Both the position numbers and the translations under genes were made by a program. From contig CAYNVQ010000008.1 in the NCBI GenBank assembly GCA_964400735.1, positions 62,001 to 126,000 of the forward strand: a stretch of 64,000 nucleotides of DNA, given 5' to 3'. The stretch is from CAYNVQ01 sp964400735. Lineage in GTDB: Bacteria; Acidobacteriota; Aminicenantia; Aminicenantales; Aminicenantaceae. Positions 52,142 to 60,627 of the stretch are shown piece by piece. Numbering within the stretch: position 1 is the first letter of the stretch; each line of letters opens with the position of its first letter. The notes under the pieces are model-generated. The model made no database searches, had not been told where the DNA came from, and saw only the letters and a program-made list of their open reading frames with translations.

Positions 52142-54064
52142 ATGAGAGAAACATCGAAGAAGAAATTGGAAGGGTTAATGTTTTTGATGATTATTTTTAT
52201 CTGCGTTCTATTGATATCCTTTATCTTCAGCCAGGAAAAAGAGGAGGAATATGAGGAAATAGACAGTGGAGCCTGTATAGAGTGCCATGAAAAAAGCAAA
52301 CATGACACGGTTATCAGCGATGATCTCTCCCATTCCATCCACGAGGGATTGGAATGCCTGGACTGCCACATCCACAAGGGGACGGTTCCCCATAAAGAAA
52401 CGGAATATTTGATTGGCTGTGAAGGATGCGGAAACTGCCATGAAGAGGCCAAAGAACAGTACAAATTCCATGGACGAATGAGCGTCGAGGAGTGTATCGA
52501 TATTCCGACCTGCGCCGATTGCCACGGGGACCATGATATCCTTCCCTCTTCAGTGAAATTGTCGCGGACCCATCCCGTCAATCTTCCCCAAACCTGCGGG
52601 GTATGCCATGAGGATTTGGACCTTATTAAAAAATACCAGATTCTGATCGACCACCCCATCGAGGTTTATAAAAACAGTATCCATGGCCAGGCAACTAGAG
52701 GCGGAATCTATGTGGCGGCGACATGCAACGACTGCCATTCGACGGGGGGATCAGCTCATAGGATCCTGGCTCCCGGAGACCCTGAGTCAACGATCAATCA
52801 CTTCAATATACCCAAAACGTGCGGGAAGTGCCATAAAGGCGTGGAGAATGATTTTTGGGAGGGAATTCATGGCCTGTTGGTCGAGCGAGGGGAAACAGAT
52901 GCCCCTGTGTGCACGAACTGTCATGGAGAGCATGGCATCATTTCACCGGACGATCCCCGCTCACCTGTATCAAGCGCCAGGGTTGCGGAGCAAACATGTA
53001 CGCCTTGCCATGATTCCCTGACCTTGACCGACAAATACGGCCTTCCTTCATCCAGGCTGACGTCTTTTATCGACAGCTACCATGGCTTGAAGACAAAAGC
53101 CGGAGATATCCATGTGGCCAATTGTGCTTCCTGTCATGGCGTGCATCGGATTCTCCCCAGCACAGATCCCACATCTACGATTAACCCGAATAATCTTCAG
53201 CATACATGCGGAGAATGCCATCCCGGGATATCCAAGGCTTTGGCAACCTCCCCCATCCACGGCGTGAGTGGCCAAGGACTTCAAACCAAGGCGGCCGAGG
53301 TCGTAAAAGTAGTCTATATTGTAGCCATTTTTGTCATTATCGGATTGATGGTTCTACACTGGCTGATTGACCTCATTAAACAAATTATCCTCGTTATGAA
53401 GAAACCCCAGGTCAGGAGGATGCGGCTGGGGGAGCTCTGGCAGCACACATTGCTCATGGTGAGCTTTATTGTTCTGGTGATTTCTGGTTTCGCTTTGAGA
53501 TTTAGCGAATCATGGATTACGCGCTTATTTTTTGGCTGGGAACATGGATTCGAGCTCAGAGGGACAATCCATCGAGTCGCAGCTGGTGTTTTGATTTTCG
53601 TTACAGTCTGGCACTTTATCTATCTTTTAACCCGTAGAGGAAAGGTCTTTTTAAAAGAAATGATGCCAAAAATCCATGATTTCAGGGATTTTATTCAACG
53701 CATCTTGTTCAACCTTGGCCTGTCGAAAACGACTCCCAGCTTTAAACAATTCAGCTATATCGAAAAGGCCGAGTACTGGGCGCTCATCTGGGGAACAGTT
53801 GTTATGATCATCACAGGCATTCTGCTGTGGTTCGACAACTATTTTGTCCAGTTTCTTCCCAAGGGAGTCCTGGATGTGGCCCTGGTCATCCATTACTATG
53901 AGGCCATTCTGGCGACCCTTGCCATCCTGATCTGGCACATGTATTCCACAGTGTTCAACCCCCAGGTGTATCCGATGAATCCTTCCTGGTTGTCAGGAAA
54001 GATGCCCAAGGACATGTTCGAGCACGAGCATGCTGCAGTCAAGATAGAAGAGATTAAGGAATAA
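52142..54064 (+). CDS. Undecaheme cytochrome c fused to a cytochrome b membrane domain (CbcL-like)
   Basis: A 640-residue protein. An N-terminal signal anchor (LMFLMIIFICVLLISFIFS) is followed by a periplasmic domain with eleven CxxCH motifs (CIECH, CLDCH, CGNCH, CADCH, CGVCH, CNDCH, CGKCH, CTNCH, CTPCH, CASCH, CGECH; about residues 44-365). A C-terminal domain with five membrane helices carries histidines spaced for b hemes (IHRVAAG to WHFIYLL; VIHYYEA to IWHMY). This fusion resembles Geobacter CbcL, a menaquinol oxidase feeding periplasmic or extracellular electron acceptors. The cytochrome b part is of the FdnI/HydC type. It lies tail to tail, 7 bases apart, with a second fusion on the other strand. 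Confidence 0.93.
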   Translation: MRETSKKKLEGLMFLMIIFICVLLISFIFSQEKEEEYEEIDSGACIECHEKSKHDTVISDDLSHSIHEGLECLDCHIHKGTVPHKETEYLIGCEGCGNCHEEAKEQYKFHGRMSVEECIDIPTCADCHGDHDILPSSVKLSRTHPVNLPQTCGVCHEDLDLIKKYQILIDHPIEVYKNSIHGQATRGGIYVAATCNDCHSTGGSAHRILAPGDPESTINHFNIPKTCGKCHKGVENDFWEGIHGLLVERGETDAPVCTNCHGEHGIISPDDPRSPVSSARVAEQTCTPCHDSLTLTDKYGLPSSRLTSFIDSYHGLKTKAGDIHVANCASCHGVHRILPSTDPTSTINPNNLQHTCGECHPGISKALATSPIHGVSGQGLQTKAAEVVKVVYIVAIFVIIGLMVLHWLIDLIKQIILVMKKPQVRRMRLGELWQHTLLMVSFIVLVISGFALRFSESWITRLFFGWEHGFELRGTIHRVAAGVLIFVTVWHFIYLLTRRGKVFLKEMMPKIHDFRDFIQRILFNLGLSKTTPSFKQFSYIEKAEYWALIWGTVVMIITGILLWFDNYFVQFLPKGVLDVALVIHYYEAILATLAILIWHMYSTVFNPQVYPMNPSWLSGKMPKDMFEHEHAAVKIEEIKE

Positions 54065-54071
54065 CCCCGGT

Positions 54072-56846
54072 CTACTTATAGCCGAAAAGCATGCTGTAGA
54101 TTATCAGCACAACCAAGCAGATTCCTATCAACAAAAACGTATACCCGAAAATCCGCACAACCAGCATCCTACGCGGCGCAATTTCTCTCAGTTCGACAGA
54201 TTTTTTCAATTTACCGCTTTCCTTGAGATAGGCAAATTCCACTGGCCTGTCTTCCTTGTACTCATCGAGGGGAACAATGCCGGTGAAGATGACGGGATCC
54301 AAGGGAAAAGATTCCGGCCGCAGATGGGTATTGAAAAAATGAATGGTGAAGATAAATCCCACAGCCAACAACGCTTCATCGCTGTGGATGATCATGGCCA
54401 CATTGATGAGCCAGCCGGGCAGAATCTTGGTGAAGAACTCAGGAAACCAAAGGATCAAGCCTGAAAGCCCTATAACACCGACTCCCCAAAAAACGGCCAT
54501 GTAATCGAATTTTTCCCAGTACGTCCAGCGCCCGTATTCCGGCCGGGGGCCCAATCCGAGAAACCATTTAAGAGAGCCCAAAAAGTCTTTGAGGTCCTTT
54601 TTGTTAAACCATAGAGATCGTTTCCCGAAAATCATCTGTCTCCAGGAGGTTTTGGTTAGAATTTTGGACCGGATCATCGAGAAGATGTGGACAAAGAAAT
54701 ATCCAAAGGTGACGACGGCTGAGACTCTGTGGATCCGCCCTGCTGCTTTGACGCCGCCGAGAAGGTCGGCCAGAGTCTTTGCCCAGGGCATGCCGGCGAA
54801 TTTCAACATCATTCCGGTCAGGGCCAAACCCATAAAGCTCAGGATCACAAAAATATGCATGATTCTCTGGCCTGTGGTGAAACGCTGGATGTAGTATCTT
54901 TTATGGATCCTCGCAGCTTGCTTCTTGTATTTCATGTGTTTGAAGGACCGCGGCATCCATAAAAGCGTGTGCAGACCAAAAAAGCTGAAGACTCCGATTA
55001 GCAAAGAGGTCATTGCCCAAAAGGTGAAGTATAAGATAGGGTACTTCTTTTTGTCATGATGGGTGGCATGAGTCAGGTAACCTGTGAACTGACGGTTGGC
55101 ATCAGGATGGCATTTTTGACAGGTTTGCACTTCCCTGTTGTATCCTACATGAGAGTTGGGATCGTCTACCCTTTGAATATCATGGGCTCCATGACAGTCC
55201 GAACATTTGGCGGCCTTGAGATAGCCTAGAGTATAGGCTTTGCCGTGGATGGTTTCCGTGTAGGTTTCTGAAAGTTCTTCATGGCAAGAGCCGCACTGAT
55301 GAGTGACCTCCGTCATGAACTGGTCTTGCTGAATATCCTTGATCTGGTGGGCAGAATGACAGTCCTCACAGGTCGGTAGTTTTTCGTCTCCTTCGGCCTT
55401 GGCTATGCTATGGACGCTGTTGGCATATTCATCGTAGATCCCTTTATGACAGGTTGCACAGGTTGCAGGGATATTTTTAAAGTAGATGCTGGACTGTTCG
55501 TTTTGGCGATCCAAAATAAAGTGTGTGCTGTGGCAGTCCGTACAGACAGCGCTGGGAAGAAGGCCTTTTTTTATCAATCCCTGGCCGTGGACACTGCTCG
55601 AATAATCGACAAGAGCATTTTCGGCTGAGGTCCCTGCTGCGGACGGCTCCTTCAATTTGGCATGACAAGCCCCACACAATTGAGGGATGTTTGCGCGATA
55701 TGTTTTATCTCGTTCGTCCCTGATGGATAGAACAGAATGTGTCCCGTGGCAGTAAGAGCAGTATGGTGCATTCGGGTCCTTCTGGACATAAGCCACTCCA
55801 TGGCTGCTTTCAAAATAGGCCTCTGCGACTTGAGCATGGCAGTTGGAACAATCGACTCTTCCGGCGGTTTCGCAGGGCCGGTGTCTCATAGGATCTATAT
55901 CAGAGTGGCATTTAACGCAGGGAATATTCCGGTGCATGGAGTTCTGGATTTCCTCTTTTTTAACGGTCATGGAGACCTGTTCACCGTCGACGATTTTATA
56001 GACTTCGGATTTTTCGTGACATTTTAAGCATTCTTGGTCGGACGTTCTAACAACAAGGCTGGTTCTTCTGATCGAATGGGGCTGGTGACAATCAGAGCAG
56101 GCAGGGATGGCTCCCGGTTCTTTTTCCCACAATTCGCCCTTGATGATTTTGGTATGGACCTCTTCGATCCTGGCGTGGCACTTGGTGCAGGTTTTGGCGA
56201 TATTGTGGGCAGAAACCGTGGAGTTGGCATTTGTGTGGGGAAGAATCATGTGGTTGCCGTGACAGTCGTTACAGGTGGCGGTAACGATAAGACCCTGCTT
56301 GAACAGCCCTACGCCATGAATGCTTTGAGAATAATTGCTCAGGATGTCTCTTTCCGGAATGTTGTAAACCCTCGCTACAGGTGCTCCTTCCCTATGGCAT
56401 TTCCCGCATAATACAGGAATCTTCATCTTATAGGTGTTTGACCGGACATCGGAGGGAGGAAGAATAAAGTGATTCCCATGGCATTCTGCACATGTCGGAG
56501 CATACGGAGCTCCTCTTTTTAAGGCTTGACCGTGAATGCCGGCATAAAACTCCTCGTCGGCTACATCATGGCAGATCCCGCAGTTCACTTTTTCCAGTAT
56601 TTCGGGATGAGGGAAATCTTCCACATCGGCATCCTGGTGACAGGTGATGCAATCAAGGTCTTTATGAACCGACTCTGAAAACTTCTTGAAGTCGACAAAT
56701 AAAGAGAGGGTCCTTCCCTGACGCCTGGTGGTTAGGTCAGGGTCGGAATGGCAGGTCTCGCAATCTTCATTAGTTTGAGCGGAGGCAAAAGAGCCAAAAG
56801 TCATGAGGAAGATAATGAGGATGGCAGAAAAATTTATCGCTTTCAT
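54072..56846 (-). CDS. 19-heme cytochrome c fused to a cytochrome b membrane domain (CbcL-like)
   Basis: A 924-residue protein with a signal peptide (FSAILIIFLMTFGSFASAQ). The long periplasmic part has 19 CxxCH motifs, from CETCH near residue 29 to CQKCH near 585. A membrane domain of about six helices follows (QRIMHIFVILSFMGLALTG; IHRVSAVVTFGYFFVHIFSM; MIIHSDEALLAVGFIFTIHF) with b-heme histidines. The repeated blocks (xxTCNDCHGNHxILP and xxTCAECHGNHFILPP types) suggest growth by duplication. It would move electrons between membrane quinone and periplasmic carriers. The gene is convergent with the 11-heme fusion and lies about 100 bases downstream of the tetraheme cytochrome, possibly in one transcript. 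Confidence 0.93.
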   Translation of the reverse strand: MKAINFSAILIIFLMTFGSFASAQTNEDCETCHSDPDLTTRRQGRTLSLFVDFKKFSESVHKDLDCITCHQDADVEDFPHPEILEKVNCGICHDVADEEFYAGIHGQALKRGAPYAPTCAECHGNHFILPPSDVRSNTYKMKIPVLCGKCHREGAPVARVYNIPERDILSNYSQSIHGVGLFKQGLIVTATCNDCHGNHMILPHTNANSTVSAHNIAKTCTKCHARIEEVHTKIIKGELWEKEPGAIPACSDCHQPHSIRRTSLVVRTSDQECLKCHEKSEVYKIVDGEQVSMTVKKEEIQNSMHRNIPCVKCHSDIDPMRHRPCETAGRVDCSNCHAQVAEAYFESSHGVAYVQKDPNAPYCSYCHGTHSVLSIRDERDKTYRANIPQLCGACHAKLKEPSAAGTSAENALVDYSSSVHGQGLIKKGLLPSAVCTDCHSTHFILDRQNEQSSIYFKNIPATCATCHKGIYDEYANSVHSIAKAEGDEKLPTCEDCHSAHQIKDIQQDQFMTEVTHQCGSCHEELSETYTETIHGKAYTLGYLKAAKCSDCHGAHDIQRVDDPNSHVGYNREVQTCQKCHPDANRQFTGYLTHATHHDKKKYPILYFTFWAMTSLLIGVFSFFGLHTLLWMPRSFKHMKYKKQAARIHKRYYIQRFTTGQRIMHIFVILSFMGLALTGMMLKFAGMPWAKTLADLLGGVKAAGRIHRVSAVVTFGYFFVHIFSMIRSKILTKTSWRQMIFGKRSLWFNKKDLKDFLGSLKWFLGLGPRPEYGRWTYWEKFDYMAVFWGVGVIGLSGLILWFPEFFTKILPGWLINVAMIIHSDEALLAVGFIFTIHFFNTHLRPESFPLDPVIFTGIVPLDEYKEDRPVEFAYLKESGKLKKSVELREIAPRRMLVVRIFGYTFLLIGICLVVLIIYSMLFGYK

Positions 56847-56947
56847 CGTGAATTAAAACGGAATCAAACTTGATGCAGTTTTATTTTCAATTAGCTCTTT
56901 GGAATCGCAGGCCTTTACTGGATAATCAAGGCACAAAAGCCTTTCGG

Positions 56948-57469
56948 TTATTTTTCAGGTACAGGATGTTTCACTTTTTCCCATGCAGCGGAGAAATCAA
57001 AGCTCGTTCCATGCGCATTTTCATGGCAAGTGAGGCATTGAGCCTTGATTTCGTCAGGAGAATTATATAATTTCAAACCGTTTTTTACCGCTTCGGCACG
57101 ATCCTTCATGATACTCAATTTCTTGTATTCGCTCCCCGGGCCATGACAGACCTCACAGGCTACTCCTTCGGTTTTCAGGTCTGCGGCTTTTTCGTAAAGC
57201 GGACTGTGGCATTGAAGGCACTTAGGATTTTCGGTCGGATTTTCCACCCCGAGTTCCTCAGCGAACTGGGGGGCTTTATCGGAAGAGAGAGCTTGAAATG
57301 ATTTGGAATGTTTTCCTGCCTCCCAGATGGGATATTGCTGGCCTTGTTTTTCAGTTTTATGGCAAATCTGGCACTTGCCAGCGCCGACATAGGTGAATTG
57401 TTGGCTGAACAGGCCCGAGATAAACACGATGCCGATAAGTGCTGTCGATGCGAAAATCGCTTTTTTCAT
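56948..57469 (-). CDS. Tetraheme cytochrome c (cytochrome c554 type)
   Basis: I start at the ATG at 57469, preceded by GGAGG, giving 173 residues; an in-frame ATG 12 bases upstream lies inside that ribosome site. The signal peptide (MKKAIFASTALIGIVFISGL) is followed by four heme motifs: CQICH, CLQCH, CEVCH and CLTCH. The EGVACEVCHGPGSEY segment is typical of cytochrome c554/c-prime-like multihemes. It should be a soluble periplasmic electron shuttle, here possibly between the quinol-oxidising complexes and an outer acceptor. A good promoter lies about 135 bases upstream. Confidence 0.93.
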   Translation of the reverse strand: MKKAIFASTALIGIVFISGLFSQQFTYVGAGKCQICHKTEKQGQQYPIWEAGKHSKSFQALSSDKAPQFAEELGVENPTENPKCLQCHSPLYEKAADLKTEGVACEVCHGPGSEYKKLSIMKDRAEAVKNGLKLYNSPDEIKAQCLTCHENAHGTSFDFSAAWEKVKHPVPEK

Positions 57470-57610
57470 TCTATCCTCCATGTGTTTTATTATGTCCTTA
57501 ACTGGCCCGATTATTCACCAGCAATCCGGGCTCGCCTTTGATTTCCATGCCCACAGCGGTACATCCAGGTTTTCAGTCACTCGCAGGCATGGCAACTAAG
57601 TTAGCTAAAT

Positions 57611-57664
57611 ATAATAAATAGTTAGTCACACAATGTCAATATAGTTTCTATATTAACTATAGAA
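57611..57664 (-). promoter_or_regulatory. Promoter with adjacent palindromic operator for the tetraheme cytochrome gene
   Basis: On the minus strand, TTGACA (57634-57639) and TATTAT (57611-57616) are separated by 17 bases. Just upstream lies a perfect inverted repeat, TTCTATA-TTAAC-TATAGAA (57646-57664), centred about 51 bases before the expected transcription start, a position that suits an activator. The leader of about 135 bases also has two weaker inverted repeats, GCCCGATT/AATCCGGGC (57505-57531) and CCATGCC/GGCATGG (57545-57592). The palindrome does not match the FNR or CRP consensus. Confidence 0.6.
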
Positions 57665-57860
57665 TTGATAAATTTATGGTCCTTTGTCAGGCACTATTAA
57701 CCTGGATAATTCAGGATAACTATTTTACCATTCTTTTTGACCCAAACGATTCTGCCTGCCTGCCACCCCTTTCTGACTTGGCTTTTTTTAGGATTTGAAT
57801 AGCCAATTCCCTTGCTGAGGAAACCGTATGTTGAGTAAACGATTGATTCAAAAATACCGG
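57665..57860. other. Remainder of the gap between two cytochrome genes
   Basis: With the promoter region this completes a gap of about 390 bases between the tetraheme gene and the upstream nine-heme gene. It contains TGCCTGCC-rich sequence at 57757-57770 followed by a T-run at 57783-57789, but no stable hairpin was seen. No gene is evident. Confidence 0.35.
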
Positions 57861-59117
57861 CTATTTGGGATTCTTTTTTTCGATCTGTTTGATTTTTAAA
57901 AGGAGGGCTATAGCCAGAAGAAAGATAAATACAGTGGCAACAATCAATCCCCGTTTCCGGAATTTGGCTTCCCGCAAGGCTGCATCTCCAGCTTTTGCAA
58001 CCTCATCTACAACGATTTCCCCTTCATTGATTTTTTTATCGATTCTTTCAAGAGAGAGGCTGTGGATCAGATTCCTTGCCTGAATGATTGCGGTATGGGC
58101 TTCCTGGAGACGGAATTTTATCTCGCTGACTTCTACGCCCTGCTTATCTGCCAGCTCTAATTTGTTTTCGGCATTCTGCATTTCGGCTATAAAACCTTCC
58201 AGATCTTGCTTGATAGAGGAAGCTATCTCATAAGGCTCGGATCCTGCGTCGTGACATTCGATACAGACAGCACCTTCTCCTGTCCCCAGCATTTCGTCAG
58301 ATGGAGGAAGGATTTTGTGGCTTCCATGACAGGCTTCGCATTCTGCGATCTCGAGCTCATCGAAAGCTTTTTTGTGAGGGCTTTGAGAAAAAAGTTCACT
58401 CACGCTGGGATGGCACTGTCGGCAGACATAGGCAATGGAGGACACTTCCGGGGGGGCAGCTCCATGATTCCCATGACAGTCATTGCACACAGGAGCAGAA
58501 AGATCTTTTTTCTCGAAGAGGGCATGCGCATGGACGCTTTCCCTGTAATCACTTACCTGCGATACAGAAATTCTGTATTCTTTCATGTATTCAGGATCGG
58601 CATGACAGTGACCGCAGGTTTCAGGAATATTCCAGGAAAAAATATTTGATTTTGGCTGACTCGCTTGGAGAATTCCGTGAACACCATGACAATCTGTGCA
58701 GACGGCAACTTTATGATCCCCGCCTTTTAAGCGCAGCCCATGCTGGCTAGTCCAATATAATTCCAGTTGATCCACTCGGAGACTGGGATTGAATTGGCGC
58801 ATGTAGAGGGAATCGGAATGGCAAGACCCGCATAATTCAGGAATTTTTTCTTTGGGCGGGGCCCCTCTGAATGTCTGATTTTTGGCCGCGTCGATATCCT
58901 CTTCATCGGGATTACCGCCATGACAGCTCGCACAATTGAGACCGTATTCCTGGTGGATGTCCAGTTGGAAAGCTTCTGCCGGTGCTTTGAGTTCATCATC
59001 CAATTCTCTATGGCAGTTGATGCATTCATCAGCCGATGCCGGAGAGGCCAAGAAGGAGATAGAGATTAAGGAGAGCAATAAGACAGGAAGAAATGTGAAT
59101 ATATTTTTTTTTCTCAT
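57861..59117 (-). CDS. Nine-heme cytochrome c with coiled coil and C-terminal membrane anchor
   Basis: A 418-residue protein. A signal peptide (FLPVLLLSLISISFLASPAS) is followed by nine CxxCH motifs (CINCH, CASCH, CGSCH, CTDCH, CGHCH, CNDCH, CRQCH, CEACH, CIECH; residues about 33-290). A helical, probably coiled-coil stretch (FIAEMQNAENKLELADKQGV to LERIDKKINEGE) precedes a C-terminal membrane helix (GLIVATVFIFLLAIALLLKI). It is the last gene of the resB-to-cytochrome operon, four bases after cytochrome b, and probably takes the place of cytochrome c1 or f as the electron outlet of the Rieske/cytochrome b complex. That role is inference from position. Confidence 0.92.
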   Translation of the reverse strand: MRKKNIFTFLPVLLLSLISISFLASPASADECINCHRELDDELKAPAEAFQLDIHQEYGLNCASCHGGNPDEEDIDAAKNQTFRGAPPKEKIPELCGSCHSDSLYMRQFNPSLRVDQLELYWTSQHGLRLKGGDHKVAVCTDCHGVHGILQASQPKSNIFSWNIPETCGHCHADPEYMKEYRISVSQVSDYRESVHAHALFEKKDLSAPVCNDCHGNHGAAPPEVSSIAYVCRQCHPSVSELFSQSPHKKAFDELEIAECEACHGSHKILPPSDEMLGTGEGAVCIECHDAGSEPYEIASSIKQDLEGFIAEMQNAENKLELADKQGVEVSEIKFRLQEAHTAIIQARNLIHSLSLERIDKKINEGEIVVDEVAKAGDAALREAKFRKRGLIVATVFIFLLAIALLLKIKQIEKKNPK

Positions 59118-59121
59118 TCTT

Positions 59122-60201
59122 CTAAAGGCTTGGATGTAAATATGTTAAAGCGGTCATGACGATGATATACAATAATATGAAAAGCCCGAAGAGAGAAAAT
59201 CCGGGGCTTTTTTTCTCTTCTCTTGCCTTGCTGTCCAAGTAGGGGGTCAGCAGCCAGATGAGGCCTCCGAGCATGAAGCCTAGAATTGCCAGTATCTCGC
59301 CCTCTATTGTAAGGATATGGGCGGGAACGATTTTGAGCGTTGTAAACATAAAGGTGAAGTACCATTCGGGTTTTATTCCGAGGGGAGTGGTGGCAAAAAT
59401 ATCTGCTTTCTTTCCCAGCTCCCAGGGAAAGAAGACGCATAGAATTCCGATAAGAGTGAGGATGAGCATCCAGCCGAGGGCATCTTTTAGAATAAAGTTT
59501 GGGAAAAAAGGCACTTCTTTAACTTTTGTCTTAGGCAGGCCGATAGGTACGCTCATTCCCAATATCTGGACCAACACGATATGCAGCCCGAGAATGGCAA
59601 CTGCGAAGATGGGAAGGATAGCGATATGAAGCCAGAAGAATCGAGTGATGGTGGCTTCGGATACGTCGGGCCCGCCCAAAATGAACGTTTTCAAGGCATT
59701 TCCGATAAGGGGAAGGGATCCTGCGATATCGGTTCCCACTCTGGTCGCGAAAAAGGAGAGCTCATTCCAGGGCAATAGGTATCCGCTGAAACCGAACGCC
59801 ATGAAAATGAGCAAAAGAAAAAATCCGCTTATCCATGTCATATCCCGTGGATGACGGTAGGCTTTCATGAAAAAAGCACTGAACATATGAATGAAAATGG
59901 CTCCGATCAAGATATTTGCCGTCCAACTATGGACGGAACGGATAAGCCAGCCGAACTTCACATGGCTCATGATGAATTGTACACTTTCGTGGGCAGAATC
60001 CATGGTGGGTTTGTAATAGAGGAGGAGGAGTATTCCGGTGATGACTTGAATAAAAAAAAGGAACAAGCATATCCCGCCGAAATAATACCAGAAGGAGTGC
60101 TTGTGTTCGGGAACCTTTTTTTTCTTTGCTAGCTCTCCTATTTTTGAAAGCATCAATCGAGAATCGAGATAAATATAAAAACTGTTCAAGAGATTTTTCA
60201 T
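59122..60201 (-). CDS. Cytochrome b of a Rieske/cytochrome b (bc/b6f-type) complex
   Basis: A 359-residue membrane protein holding both the heme-binding N-terminal helices and the C-terminal helices of cytochrome b. The heme-ligand histidines are spaced 13 residues apart in the first pair (VHSWTANILIGAIFIH) and 14 in the second (LHIAILPIFAVAILGLH), the b6-type spacing. The quinol-site motif PEWY appears in IKPEWYFTF, and GYLLPWNELSFFATRVGTDI near residue 135 is typical. It should oxidise quinol with the Rieske protein encoded one base upstream. The chain is a single polypeptide, not split as in b6f. Eight helices are expected for this length. Confidence 0.95.
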   Translation of the reverse strand: MKNLLNSFYIYLDSRLMLSKIGELAKKKKVPEHKHSFWYYFGGICLFLFFIQVITGILLLLYYKPTMDSAHESVQFIMSHVKFGWLIRSVHSWTANILIGAIFIHMFSAFFMKAYRHPRDMTWISGFFLLLIFMAFGFSGYLLPWNELSFFATRVGTDIAGSLPLIGNALKTFILGGPDVSEATITRFFWLHIAILPIFAVAILGLHIVLVQILGMSVPIGLPKTKVKEVPFFPNFILKDALGWMLILTLIGILCVFFPWELGKKADIFATTPLGIKPEWYFTFMFTTLKIVPAHILTIEGEILAILGFMLGGLIWLLTPYLDSKAREEKKSPGFSLFGLFILLYIIVMTALTYLHPSL

Positions 60202-60627
60202 CTAGCTTTTTCTCGATACGACGATATCTTTCCCTATGACTTTCACGTCCAAAATTTCCAAAGGGCTTGGTGGAGGTCCGGATATGACTCTTCCGTTTAA
60301 ATCGAATTTGCCGTTATGGCATGGACAGAACAATATTTCCGCATCTTCTTTGTAAGTAACCGTGCAAGTGAGATGAGTACATGTGGCTACGAATGCTCTG
60401 AATTCGCCTCCTGATGTGTAGACCAGAATTCCTGGGATGGTTCCGAACCTAAAAAGTTTAGATGAATTGGGAGCAAGTTCTCCTGATTGGGCAGCAATGG
60501 TCGTTTGGGCCCGGGATTCAATTTTTTTGGGGGGTATCAGGTATCGAATCACAGGGTAAAGTAAAGATGAGACCGCCCCTATGAGGCTTCCACCCAAGAA
60601 AAAATTGATAAACGCCTTTCTCTTCAT
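60202..60627 (-). CDS. Rieske [2Fe-2S] protein
   Basis: A 141-residue protein with an N-terminal anchor (FINFFLGGSLIGAVSSLLYP) that lacks an obvious twin-arginine pair, then a Rieske domain. Box 1 is CTHLTC and box 2 is CPCHNGKFD, giving the two Cys and two His cluster ligands; GRVISGPPPSPLEILDVKV closes the fold. It receives electrons from quinol at the cytochrome b Qo site. It overlaps the upstream 18-heme cytochrome gene by 4 bp and abuts cytochrome b, so the three are translated together. Confidence 0.95.
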   Translation of the reverse strand: MKRKAFINFFLGGSLIGAVSSLLYPVIRYLIPPKKIESRAQTTIAAQSGELAPNSSKLFRFGTIPGILVYTSGGEFRAFVATCTHLTCTVTYKEDAEILFCPCHNGKFDLNGRVISGPPPSPLEILDVKVIGKDIVVSRKS

